The notes under the pieces: model-generated
The model's database searches: none
What the model saw: the letters and a program-made list of their open reading frames with translations, nothing else
Told to the model about the DNA's origin: nothing
NCBI RefSeq assembly: GCF_026239695.1
Contig: NZ_JAPIVS010000007.1
Coordinates: forward strand, 248,001-312,000
Length of the DNA stretch: 64,000 nt
Source of the DNA: Pedobacter sp. MC2016-15
Lineage (GTDB): Bacteria > Bacteroidota > Bacteroidia > Sphingobacteriales > Sphingobacteriaceae
Reading direction: 5' to 3'
Shown: positions 8,541 through 17,076 of the stretch, piece by piece
Layout of the letters: the number at the start of each line of letters is the position of its first letter
Position numbering within the stretch: position 1 is the stretch's first letter
Made by a program: the position numbers and the translations under genes

Positions 8541-8572
8541 TAAAGGAATGGCTTGAAGGTTATCATTCCTGA
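8537..8572 (+). pseudogene. Remnant of an AbiEii-type toxin gene (11 codons)
   Basis: From the ATG overlapping the antitoxin stop, the sequence reads MIKEWLEGYHS and then stops (TGA at 8570). AbiEii toxins of Bacteroidota characteristically start MIKEW followed by a short helix, so this looks like the true start of the toxin. The body of the gene (about 250-290 codons) is absent, since the convergent cupin gene ends at 8593. A deletion rather than a point mutation explains this best. The identification rests on only five or six residues plus the position. Confidence 0.6.
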
Positions 8573-8592
8573 AATAGGTAAGAAGCTGAAAA

Positions 8593-9192
8593 TTAAACCG
8601 CTACATATTGCGCGATAGCCATTACAGGCTCAGCAGAAGTGATTTCTACTTTATGATTTTCGTTGAGTGGAATTTGAGTAAATCCCCCGGGGTTTAAATA
8701 AAACACTTCCTCTCCAACAGTGCATTTACACTGCCCGCGTAAAATCAGGAAGCTCTCATGCACATCGTCGTGGGTTTCGGTATCGATATCCGTTAAAGTT
8801 ACAACAAGCACCTGGGTAATCCCATCTTCAGCCCTCAGGACTTCTTTATACTCTTCTGCTTCAAAGGCTGTCGGAAATTCTTTTGAAATCAGACTCAACC
8901 AGTTGCGGTAATCAGAATGGGTACTGATCAGTGACAGGTGGTTCATATCCATATTTTGTTCCAGTGCAGCAACAGCAATGGAAGTCTCAATTTTTGCCTT
9001 TAATGATTTTGAGGGTTCAATGGCATGAGCATCTGCATACAAATGAAGTGTAGATTCAATCTCCTGCACTTCTTGCTTCAGGACAGGAAACTTGACAAGC
9101 ATATCCAGAACTTCTGCCCGTTCTGCTTCATTGAGCAGATCTAAAACAAATAATTCCAATATGCCACTTTCGATGTAAATCGCTAAATCCAT
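8593..9192 (-). CDS. RskA_N-like / cupin fusion protein
   Basis: Residues 1-75 (IESGILELFVLDLLNEAERAEV...) resemble the N-terminal segment of RskA-type anti-sigma factors. Residues about 105-199 form a small cupin barrel, with HESFLILRG and VFYLNPGGFTQIPLNENHKVEI. The combination is reminiscent of ChrR-like anti-sigma proteins that sense redox state or metals. No transmembrane helix is seen, so the protein is cytoplasmic, and no sigma factor gene is adjacent. The start is well supported by a strong Shine-Dalgarno site (AAGGAGG seven bases before the ATG), which is rare in this phylum. Confidence 0.75.
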   Translation of the reverse strand: MDLAIYIESGILELFVLDLLNEAERAEVLDMLVKFPVLKQEVQEIESTLHLYADAHAIEPSKSLKAKIETSIAVAALEQNMDMNHLSLISTHSDYRNWLSLISKEFPTAFEAEEYKEVLRAEDGITQVLVVTLTDIDTETHDDVHESFLILRGQCKCTVGEEVFYLNPGGFTQIPLNENHKVEITSAEPVMAIAQYVAV

Positions 9193-9459
9193 AGTTTTCC
9201 TCCTTGTGTTTAAATCATCTTACCACTTATTTGTGTAATATTTTGTAATAGAAAGAAAAAAAAGCAGATTCAATTATTTCTCAAAGATAATACTTTTACG
9301 TTTATTATTTATAATAAAATAGTTGAACAAAATGTTTTATTTTTTTAAAATTAAAGATCGCCCCGGCTGCTCCGCTGAAATATATTGAGCTCCCCCGTAC
9401 CGCTTATAAACAATAAATAATTAGTTTTACACCCTCAGCAGAACTAACCAGCGCATTAC

Positions 9460-10155
9460 GTGAACACAATCTACGGCATTTCTTTAGGCCCCGGAGATCC
9501 GGACCTGATCACAGTAAAAGGACTTCAGATCTTAAGACAATCGGATATCATTTTTTATCCGGGATCTCTGTTTAAAGATGGCAGAAAGGAAAGTTACGTA
9601 CGTCCGATGCTAGACCATTACGGATTGCAGCCGGATAAGCTGGAGGGTTTCTTCCTCCGCATGGGTAGCGACAGAACCGCTGCGGAACTGACTTATCAGC
9701 AAACTGCTCAAAAGATACTTCAACTGAGCGGAGCAGGTAAGATAGTGAGTATCGTTTGCGAGGGAGACCTTAGTTTTTATGCATCCTTCTCCTATCTGCT
9801 GGAAAAACTGGAAACGGTAAACGCCAGCATAGAGCTCATCCCCGGAGTGAATTCGTTCTCCCTGGGTGCTTCTCTTCACCAGGTGCCGCTATGTTTGCAA
9901 CATGAAAAGCTGGCAGTACTGCCTCTGGCATCCGATATCACTGAGATAGAACAAACTTTGGAAAATACAGATACCCTCATTCTCATGAAAATCAGGATGG
10001 GCTGGAAAGAATTGTATCCGGCATTGCTGACAAAAACATGGAAATACTACTACTGTGAGCGTTTGGGCACAGCTGAACAATATATTACCGCCGATATTGC
10101 GGACTTAGCGTACAGAGAGATACCTTACTTCTCTCTATTAATTATTAAAAAATGA
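9460..10155 (+). CDS. cbiL: Precorrin-2 / cobalt-factor II C20-methyltransferase
   Basis: CbiL (CobI) methylates C20 of cobalt-sirohydrochlorin with S-adenosylmethionine, in the cytoplasm. The 231-residue protein has the tetrapyrrole methylase fold: YGISLGPGDPDLITVKG at the N-terminus, SIVCEGDLSFYASF in the middle and ELIPGVNSFSLGA at the SAM site. The start is GTG at 9460, chosen because it gives the canonical family N-terminus and no in-frame ATG precedes it. It opens the corrin operon and overlaps the next gene by 4 bases. No cobalamin riboswitch was recognised in the 267 bases upstream. Confidence 0.92.
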   Translation: MNTIYGISLGPGDPDLITVKGLQILRQSDIIFYPGSLFKDGRKESYVRPMLDHYGLQPDKLEGFFLRMGSDRTAAELTYQQTAQKILQLSGAGKIVSIVCEGDLSFYASFSYLLEKLETVNASIELIPGVNSFSLGASLHQVPLCLQHEKLAVLPLASDITEIEQTLENTDTLILMKIRMGWKELYPALLTKTWKYYYCERLGTAEQYITADIADLAYREIPYFSLLIIKK

Positions 10156-11513
10156 TCAAAGTTGTTGGTATCGGGCCCGGAGGTCATGATTATTTGTTGC
10201 CTGTAGCACAAAAAGCAATTCAGGAGGCCGATGTGATTATCGGTTACCATTACTATTTCCAGTTCATCGCAGACCTGGTGCAGGAGGGAACTCAGTGCAT
10301 CGGTAAGGAGCTCAGCGAAGAAGAGAAAAGGGCAGAGATTGCCATAGAAAAAGCCATTGAAGGGTATAATGTGGTGGTTATTGGTTCTGGGGATGCCGGC
10401 ATTTACTCCATGGCGAGCATTGTTTACCAAAAGGCAGCAGCCTCAGGAGAGGACATTGAGCTGGAAACTATTCCCGGGATCTCTGCTTTTGTAGCCGCGG
10501 GGAGCAAGTTAGGCGCAGTGCTGGGCCACGATTTCTGCTGTATCTCCCTGTCAGACCTGATGACACCCTGGAAAACTATCCAGAAACGCATAGAGGCAGC
10601 AGCCTGGGGAGACTTCGTGACTTCTATTTACAACCCGAAAAGTGCCAAGAGGTACTGGCAGCTGAATAAACTAAAATCCATTTTCCTTTTACACCGCGAT
10701 GCCGGAACACCTGTAGCCATCTGCTATCAGCTGGGCAGACCCGAAGAAAAGATTACGCTGACTACACTGGGCGACCTGAATGTGGAAGAGGTGGATATGT
10801 TCAGCCTGGTGGTCATCGGCAACAGCCAGACCTTTGCCTATAAAAAACACCTGATTACGCCAAGAGGTTACTTAAACAGAAAGCCTGAAACGGGTCTGGA
10901 AATCCAGCAGGCAAGTTTCCGCGAAATTGTTGAACAGCTGGATACAGATCAATATCCTAAAGATTTTCTTTGGGCAGCTATCCGTTGTATTCATACTTCT
11001 GGTGACCATGATTATATCAATTACCTGAGCATGTCTGACCAAGCCATCTCAAAAATGCACCAGTACCTGATCAGCGGGGGGACCATTGTAACCGACGTAA
11101 CTATGGTACAGGCCGGAATTACGAAAGCTTTTTTAGAAAAATACGGAAATCAGGTGATCTGTTTGCTCAATACCGAAGAAACGCTGTCACTGGCAGCAGA
11201 GGAAGGACTTACACGTTCGCAGGCAGGGATTAAACTGGCGGCAAAACTGTACCCCGAAGCACTGTTTGTGATTGGCAATGCACCTACGGCATTGATCGAA
11301 ATCGCTGATCAGGTAAGAATGGGAACCATCAAGCCGGCGGGTATTATAGGAGCTCCGGTTGGGTTTGTAAATGTAGTGGAGTCAAAAGAACGCCTCAAAA
11401 TGCTTTCGGTACCTCATGTTATTATTGAAGAAAAACGCGGAGGCAGTAATTTTGCGGCGACGCTGGTGAATGCAGCATTTACGCTGGATACAGCTGTCGA
11501 GTATATCAACTAA
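10152..11513 (+). CDS. cbiHC: CbiH-CbiC fusion: C17-methyltransferase and precorrin-8 methylmutase
   Basis: Residues 1-245 are CbiH (CobJ), which methylates C17 and contracts the corrin ring: GIGPGGHDY at 6-14, GSGDAGIYSM at 78-87 and ETIPGISAF. Residues about 250-453 are CbiC (CobH), which moves the C11 methyl to C12: RCIHTSGD with the catalytic His at 281, GGTIVTDVTM at 309-318, FVIGNAPTAL and GIIGAPVGFVNVVESKE. The fusion joins non-consecutive steps. It overlaps cbiL by 4 bases and ends 9 bases before cbiET. Confidence 0.93.
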   Translation: MIKVVGIGPGGHDYLLPVAQKAIQEADVIIGYHYYFQFIADLVQEGTQCIGKELSEEEKRAEIAIEKAIEGYNVVVIGSGDAGIYSMASIVYQKAAASGEDIELETIPGISAFVAAGSKLGAVLGHDFCCISLSDLMTPWKTIQKRIEAAAWGDFVTSIYNPKSAKRYWQLNKLKSIFLLHRDAGTPVAICYQLGRPEEKITLTTLGDLNVEEVDMFSLVVIGNSQTFAYKKHLITPRGYLNRKPETGLEIQQASFREIVEQLDTDQYPKDFLWAAIRCIHTSGDHDYINYLSMSDQAISKMHQYLISGGTIVTDVTMVQAGITKAFLEKYGNQVICLLNTEETLSLAAEEGLTRSQAGIKLAAKLYPEALFVIGNAPTALIEIADQVRMGTIKPAGIIGAPVGFVNVVESKERLKMLSVPHVIIEEKRGGSNFAATLVNAAFTLDTAVEYIN

Positions 11514-11522
11514 ACAAACAGT

Positions 11523-12710
11523 ATGGTTTTTCAGGTCATAGGAATTGGAAACAGAAAAGCGCAGTTTGCTACAGAAACAGCCGATTTAATTGCCAGGCAT
11601 ACTGTGTTTAGTGGTGGGCACCGTCATTATGAACTGGTAGGGCATCTGTTGCCTGAAGGACATATCTGGCTGCCTGTGCAGGCTCCTATGGAAGTTCTTT
11701 ATGAAAGTTATCTTCAGGCAAATACCGCGATCGTTGTCTTTGCAAGTGGCGACCCGCTGTTTTATGGCATCGGCAATACGCTGCGGGCAAAATTTCCTGA
11801 TGCTGAAATTCATACCTATCCTTATTTCAGTTCTATACAGCTGTTGTTGCATAAAGCTCAGCTGAGCGCTAACCAGCTGCAAACAGTAAGTGTTCACGGG
11901 AGGCCATGGACAGCGCTTGACGAAATAATTATACAACAGAAGGCCCTGATCGGGGTATTAACCGACGCAGAGAAATCTCCTTCAGCCATAGCCAAACGAT
12001 TACTGGAATACGGCTATACAAACTATACGATGTGGATAGGTGAAGATCTGGAAGCTGAAAATGAAAGCGTACAACAGTTAACATTGCAAGAGACCGCTGA
12101 AAGTGCCTTCCATCATCTGAACTGTGTCATCCTGCAAAAAGAAAAACATCGGAAGATCGCTTTTGGCATAGATGATCAGCTTTTCGAAGGACTGGAAGGA
12201 CGCCCGAATATGATTACCAAGATGCCTGTGAGGTTGTGCTCATTGCATAGCCTGGATCTGGAATCAAAATCTGTATTATGGGATATCGGTTTTTGTACCG
12301 GCTCATTGAGCATTGAGGCTAAACTCCGTTTTCCGCAGCTGCAGGTCCATGCTTTTGAACAAAGGCCGGAATGTCTGGAGATCCTGCATAAAAATCAGCG
12401 TCGCTTTGGCAGTCCGGGTATTCAAGCCTGGATGGGCGATATTTTTGACACGGCACTTAGCGATATACCCAAACCACAGGCGGTATTTATTGGCGGACAT
12501 GGAGGACGTTTAACCGAATTGCTGCAACGGATCGACCAATATCTGCCTGTAGGCGGTACAATGGTGATCAATGCGGTCCAGCAGGACTCCATCACTGACT
12601 TTACCGCCTTTGCCAGTCGGCCACACTGGAAACTGGATGAACCTTTGCAGTTAAAGGTAAATGCGCATAATGAAATCACCATTTTAAAAGCGACAAAACA
12701 AAAATGTTAA
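11523..12710 (+). CDS. cbiET: CbiE-CbiT fusion: precorrin-6Y C5,15-methyltransferase (decarboxylating)
   Basis: This CobL-type protein methylates C5 and C15 and removes the C12 acetate carboxyl. The CbiE part (1-200) has VIGIGNRK and the SAM-site ASGDPLFYG at 74-82. The CbiT part (205-395) is a class I methyltransferase with DIGFCTGS at 254-261 in place of the usual DIGxGTGS, then AFEQRPECLEI and AVFIGGHGG. At 395 residues it has normal CobL length. It overlaps the next gene by 7 bases. Confidence 0.93.
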   Translation: MVFQVIGIGNRKAQFATETADLIARHTVFSGGHRHYELVGHLLPEGHIWLPVQAPMEVLYESYLQANTAIVVFASGDPLFYGIGNTLRAKFPDAEIHTYPYFSSIQLLLHKAQLSANQLQTVSVHGRPWTALDEIIIQQKALIGVLTDAEKSPSAIAKRLLEYGYTNYTMWIGEDLEAENESVQQLTLQETAESAFHHLNCVILQKEKHRKIAFGIDDQLFEGLEGRPNMITKMPVRLCSLHSLDLESKSVLWDIGFCTGSLSIEAKLRFPQLQVHAFEQRPECLEILHKNQRRFGSPGIQAWMGDIFDTALSDIPKPQAVFIGGHGGRLTELLQRIDQYLPVGGTMVINAVQQDSITDFTAFASRPHWKLDEPLQLKVNAHNEITILKATKQKC

Positions 12711-14533
12711 AAGAGGAAAAAATAGGCCTGATTGCTTTCACTGATAGCGGACTCTCCATCGCGAGAACCCTTCAGAAAGAATTTCAGCGCAGTAAATTAT
12801 ATACAACCAGAGAAACAGATTTTTCAAAAGATGTGCTGAAGCTGGAAAACCTGGATACCCTGTTAAAAGATAATTTCCAGCGTTTTGATGTCTGGATCTT
12901 CGTTGGTGCCCTGGGTATCTGTGTAAGGGCTATTGCTCCTTACATCCTGGATAAACATACCGATCCGGCGGTGATCAATATTGATGAACAGGGAACCTTT
13001 GTGCAATCTGTACTCAGCGGACATAGCGGCGGAGCGAACGAGCTAAGTATGAAACTAAGCCGGGTGCTGCAGGCACAGCCAGTGATTACTACGGCGAGCG
13101 ACCTGCAGGAGATCTGGGCACTGGACCTGCTGGCAGAGAGGTTTGGCTGGAATACCGGTGCCACAGCAATCAACAAGCCGGTTTCTCTATTTGTAAATAA
13201 CCGCCCAACGGCGCTGGTGCTGAAGGTGAAAGATGCTGGAACGGCTTTTCTTGAAAAGACAAAACCTGCATTTGCAGATATCTACTATGACCTTTCTGCA
13301 GTTGATCAATCGCAATACGAGCTGCTGATCTATGTGGGGTATGAACTCTTTGAAGAAAAGATCACAACACTATCTTTTTATCCGCGCTGTTTAACGCTAG
13401 GAACGGGTTGTTCTAAAGATATAGAACCGGTATTATTTGAAGAGATGCTGCTGCAGCAGTTATCAAATGAACATATCGCTTATCAAAGCATATCAGTAAT
13501 TGCATCAGTTGATATCAAAGCTCAGGAACAGGCTTATCTGGAGATCGCAGAAAAATACAACTGGGATTTTACCACTTTCCCGGCCACAGACCTTGGGGAT
13601 GTGCATCTGGCAAATCCATCCGAGGTTGTCCTCGAAAAGATAGGTATCCATGGGGTTTCAGAAAGCTCTTCGGCTCTGGCAGCAGGTACAGACACCTGGC
13701 TGATCGAGAAAACCAAAGCCGAAGTGTCTTCAGGCAAGATGTTTACACACGCGATTTGTCTGATCAGTACTTATGAAAGAAAAGGACAGATTGCTATCGT
13801 TGGCGCAGGCCCGGGGGCAGCGGAATATATCACCGTAAGGGGAAAAGAATTGCTGGAAACTGCAGATTGTATCCTCTATGCCGGAAGTTTGGTGCCCGAA
13901 GAACTGACCAGTATTGCCAAAGCAGGTGCATTGGTGAGAAACTCTGCGGCGATGACGCTGGAAGAGCAGGTGGAGCTGATGGACCAAATGTATCAGCAGG
14001 GCAAGCTCATCGTTAGGCTGCATTCCGGCGATCCTTCTATTTACGGGGCTATCCAGGAACAAATGACGATCTTTGATGAAAGGAACTACGATTACTTTAT
14101 CGTACCGGGAATTTCCTCTTTCCAGGCCGCTGCGGCATACCTCAAGTCCGAATTTACCATTCCTGAAGTGGCACAAACGATCATCCTCACCAGAGGTGAA
14201 GGAAATACGCCTATGCCGGAGCATGAGAAACTGGAAGAGATGGCAAAGTTAAGGGCAACGATGTGTATCTTCCTGAGTGCGGGAATTATCAAAAAGGTAG
14301 AGGGGCAGCTGCTGCAGCATTATCCGCCAGAAACTCCGGTTGCGGTATTATTCCGCGTCAGCTGGAAGGATGAGAAGGTGTGGACAGGTACACTGGATGG
14401 ACTGAGCAAAATTATAAAAGACAATAAGTTAACACGTACCGTGCTGGTGATTGTGGGTGAGGCGATAGGAGCGAGGAAAAATCGTTCCTGGTTGTATGGC
14501 GATAACTGGCACCATATCTTCAGAAAAAAATGA
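12704..14533 (+). CDS. cbiGF: CbiG-CbiF fusion: cobalt-precorrin-5A hydrolase and C11-methyltransferase
   Basis: Residues 1-355 are CbiG, which opens the delta-lactone and releases acetaldehyde in the anaerobic pathway: VGALGICVRAIAPY, LSGHSGGANEL near 105-113 and LGTGCSKDI at 232-240. Residues about 362-609 are CbiF (CobM): IVGAGPGAAEYIT at 365-377, CILYAGSLVPEEL, LHSGDPSIYGA and VPGISSFQAAAA. CbiF makes the substrate of CbiG, so this fusion does join consecutive steps. CbiG marks the operon as the cobalt-early route. It overlaps cbiJ by 4 bases (ATGA). Confidence 0.93.
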   Translation: MLKEEKIGLIAFTDSGLSIARTLQKEFQRSKLYTTRETDFSKDVLKLENLDTLLKDNFQRFDVWIFVGALGICVRAIAPYILDKHTDPAVINIDEQGTFVQSVLSGHSGGANELSMKLSRVLQAQPVITTASDLQEIWALDLLAERFGWNTGATAINKPVSLFVNNRPTALVLKVKDAGTAFLEKTKPAFADIYYDLSAVDQSQYELLIYVGYELFEEKITTLSFYPRCLTLGTGCSKDIEPVLFEEMLLQQLSNEHIAYQSISVIASVDIKAQEQAYLEIAEKYNWDFTTFPATDLGDVHLANPSEVVLEKIGIHGVSESSSALAAGTDTWLIEKTKAEVSSGKMFTHAICLISTYERKGQIAIVGAGPGAAEYITVRGKELLETADCILYAGSLVPEELTSIAKAGALVRNSAAMTLEEQVELMDQMYQQGKLIVRLHSGDPSIYGAIQEQMTIFDERNYDYFIVPGISSFQAAAAYLKSEFTIPEVAQTIILTRGEGNTPMPEHEKLEEMAKLRATMCIFLSAGIIKKVEGQLLQHYPPETPVAVLFRVSWKDEKVWTGTLDGLSKIIKDNKLTRTVLVIVGEAIGARKNRSWLYGDNWHHIFRKK

Positions 14534-15261
14534 TCCTTTTACTGGGTGGAACAACAGAAGCGAAACAGGTTGCCGGTTATCTCGATGAGGCCGGGGCAGG
14601 TTATATCTATTCTACCCGTACAGAAGTATCATTTGAAGGGAAGGGGCAGTACAGATTTGGCAGTCTGGATGCCGCAGCGCTGAAAGAGTTCTGCAGGTTA
14701 AATGGTATCCACATGATTATCGATGCCTGCCATCCCTTTGCGGCGATACTGCACGCCACTGTAGCGACTCTGGCAGAGCAGATTCCGGTGATCAGGTTTG
14801 AAAGGGAATTCCCTGAAAGGCTCAACCATCCGCTGGTACAGTATGCAGCAGATTTTGAAGATGCTTTGCAGAAAATACGTGAACAGGATTACCGCTCCAT
14901 GCTGGCACTCACCGGAGTGCAGTCTATACCGGCACTCAGCAGCTTCTGGCAGCGCTACCCCTGCTGGTTCAGGATTCTGGACCGCAAATATTCCAGGGAT
15001 TTTGCGGCAGGCTACAATTTTCCCGCAGATCATTTGCTGTTTGGACTGCCTCAGGACAAGCAGGAGGAGATTGAACTTTTCCGCAAGTTAAGGCCGGAGG
15101 TCGTCATAACCAAAGAAAGTGGGCTGAATGGAAAGCTGGATGCTAAAATTGAAGCGGCTATCCATTGCAATATTCCTGTATTTATCATTAAAAAGCCCGA
15201 ACTTTCTGCCTTGTTTCAAACGATACATCATTTACAGGATCTACACAGCAGGATACAATGA
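14530..15261 (+). CDS. cbiJ: Precorrin-6A / cobalt-precorrin-6A reductase
   Basis: CbiJ (CobK) reduces the corrin macrocycle with NAD(P)H. The 243-residue protein begins ILLLGGTTEAKQVAGYL, the family's nucleotide-binding start, and has IIDACHPFAAILHA, IRFEREFPE and a late VVITKESGLNGKLDAKIEAA, all typical of the family. It has normal length, overlaps cbiGF by 4 bases and cbiD by 4 bases, and so is translationally coupled within the operon. Confidence 0.92.
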   Translation: MILLLGGTTEAKQVAGYLDEAGAGYIYSTRTEVSFEGKGQYRFGSLDAAALKEFCRLNGIHMIIDACHPFAAILHATVATLAEQIPVIRFEREFPERLNHPLVQYAADFEDALQKIREQDYRSMLALTGVQSIPALSSFWQRYPCWFRILDRKYSRDFAAGYNFPADHLLFGLPQDKQEEIELFRKLRPEVVITKESGLNGKLDAKIEAAIHCNIPVFIIKKPELSALFQTIHHLQDLHSRIQ

Positions 15262-16364
15262 CCGAACTTCAGCCCATACCGGATGGCCCACTGAGAACAG
15301 GCTTCACTACAGGAGCCTGTGCTACAGCCTGCACCAAAGCGGCACTGCAGGCGCTGATCAGTGGAGAACGGGTAACTGAGGTGCTAGTCACCTTACCCAT
15401 CGGGCAGGAACATCTTTTCCGGATCTTATCCTGTAATCTTGGTCAGGATACATGCAGCTGCACAACCCAGAAGGATGCGGGTGATGATCCGGATGTTACG
15501 CATGGGGCGATTATTGGCGCAACAGTTAGTTTAACCGATACAGGAATGATCAGATTTCTGCAGGGGAAGGGCGTAGGTAGGGTGACACTTCCGGGACTGG
15601 AAATTAAACCTGGAGAACCGGCCATCAATCCTGTGCCACGCCAGATGATGGAAAACGCCTGTAAAAAACTATTGTCGGAGAACCAGCTGGCGCATCAGGG
15701 AGTGGATATCACAATCTTTGTGGAGAACGGAGAGCTGATTGCAAAAAGAACACTCAACGAGCGACTGGGTATTATGGGTGGGCTGTCCATCCTGGGGACG
15801 ACAGGCATCGTCACCCCATTTTCTGCTTCTTCCTATATCGCCAGCATCACCCAGGGCATAGACGTAGCTGTAGCCAATGGCAGCAGCGAACTGGTGATCA
15901 ACTCCGGCGCCAGGAGCGAGAAAAGCCTGAAGTCACTTTTCCCTGATCTGCCAGAATTTGCCTTTGTACATTATGGTAACTGGATAGGGGAGACGCTGGA
16001 AAAGATCGCCCTAAGCCCGGCCATCAAAAAAGTTAACCTGGGCATTATGCTGGGCAAATCTGTGAAACTGGCTGAAGGGATGCTGGATACGCACAGCGGC
16101 AAAAACACCTGGAATAAGGAATTTGTAGCGCAGATGGCGAAAGATGCCGGCTATCCGGAGGAGTTGTTAGATCAGATTTTATCATTTAATATGGCGGGCC
16201 GTTTAACTGAATTGTTTAGCTTTGCCAGCGCTGAACCCTTCTACCAGGCATTATTAAAAGCCTGTTATGAGAACTGTTCTGCATTAATCCCCTCTGCAGA
16301 GTTGGTCATATTCCTGATCAGCAGGGAAGGAGAATATATACAGTATCCAAATGAATTTTCTTAA
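15258..16364 (+). CDS. cbiD: Cobalt-precorrin-5B C1-methyltransferase
   Basis: CbiD methylates C1 in the anaerobic pathway and replaces CobF of the aerobic route. The 368-residue protein shows the family start PLRTGFTTGACATA (residues 11-24), DAGDDPDVTHGA, GVGRVTLPGL, LGIMGGLSILGTTG and GYPEELLDQI. It is the last biosynthetic gene of this strand's operon and overlaps the transporter gene by 14 bases. Confidence 0.94.
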   Translation: MTELQPIPDGPLRTGFTTGACATACTKAALQALISGERVTEVLVTLPIGQEHLFRILSCNLGQDTCSCTTQKDAGDDPDVTHGAIIGATVSLTDTGMIRFLQGKGVGRVTLPGLEIKPGEPAINPVPRQMMENACKKLLSENQLAHQGVDITIFVENGELIAKRTLNERLGIMGGLSILGTTGIVTPFSASSYIASITQGIDVAVANGSSELVINSGARSEKSLKSLFPDLPEFAFVHYGNWIGETLEKIALSPAIKKVNLGIMLGKSVKLAEGMLDTHSGKNTWNKEFVAQMAKDAGYPEELLDQILSFNMAGRLTELFSFASAEPFYQALLKACYENCSALIPSAELVIFLISREGEYIQYPNEFS

Positions 16365-17076
16365 TATAAGTCGCCCGCTGATTGCCGGCATATTACATTC
16401 TTTTGAACCCGACCATGTGACAGCTGTTTCCGTACTGGCTTCAGAACAGGCTGTCAATAAAAAAAGGATGTCCTGGGCTGTGATTTTCAGGGCTTCGCAA
16501 TGGGCATTGGGGCATTCTGTGACGCTGATTATTTTTGGCGTAATTGCGCTGATTTTTAAGGCCTCGCTTCACAGCTACGTCACTAACATCTCTGAATGGG
16601 CTGAAATTGCCATCGGGCCGATCATGATTATCCTGGGCCTCAACGCCATCCGCAGTAATTACAAGATCAATGAAATGATCAGAGACAATAAGAAAATTGA
16701 AGCTCATGAACACCTGCCATCCAACCCTATTCACCTGCATGGAAAAAAGGGTGAGGAGATTGCCATGAACCCTTTAACACGATCGTTCTGGGTGGGCATG
16801 CTGCACGGATTAGCCGGCACAGGGGGTGCTTTAACGACAGCACTGGTGATCAGTGCCCCAACTGTCGGCGCTTCAATCCTGGTACTGGTGATAGAATCTG
16901 TAGGGATTATTCTGGCGATGAGCGTGTACAGTTATGTGCTGATCCATACCATGAGCCGTTTCCTGGAAAAAAACATGGCGATATTCAAATGGATGAATGG
17001 TATCGCCGGGCTTGCATCGATCACGATCGGCTGTATCTGGATCTACACGCTGGTTATATCCCCAGCAATTTCTTAA
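16351..17076 (+). CDS. NiCoT/UreH-like cobalt (nickel) transporter
   Basis: A 241-residue protein with about six hydrophobic helices. It has the nickel/cobalt permease signature HX4DH (HSFEPDH, residues 16-22) in the first helix, LGHSVTL (53-59) in the next, and GMLHGLAGTGG after a His-containing cytoplasmic loop (EAHEHLPSNPIHLH). These mark metal-permease relatives. As the last gene of the corrin operon, overlapping cbiD by 14 bases, it most likely imports cobalt for CbiX; nickel cannot be ruled out. It converges with cbiX and the two coding ends overlap by 23 bases. Confidence 0.82.
   Translation: MNFLNISRPLIAGILHSFEPDHVTAVSVLASEQAVNKKRMSWAVIFRASQWALGHSVTLIIFGVIALIFKASLHSYVTNISEWAEIAIGPIMIILGLNAIRSNYKINEMIRDNKKIEAHEHLPSNPIHLHGKKGEEIAMNPLTRSFWVGMLHGLAGTGGALTTALVISAPTVGASILVLVIESVGIILAMSVYSYVLIHTMSRFLEKNMAIFKWMNGIAGLASITIGCIWIYTLVISPAIS

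Noticed and set aside
9193..9459. Cobalamin riboswitch upstream of cbiL
   Set aside because: The conserved B12-box (GCCACTG-like) and kissing-loop core could not be found by eye; a model scan would decide.
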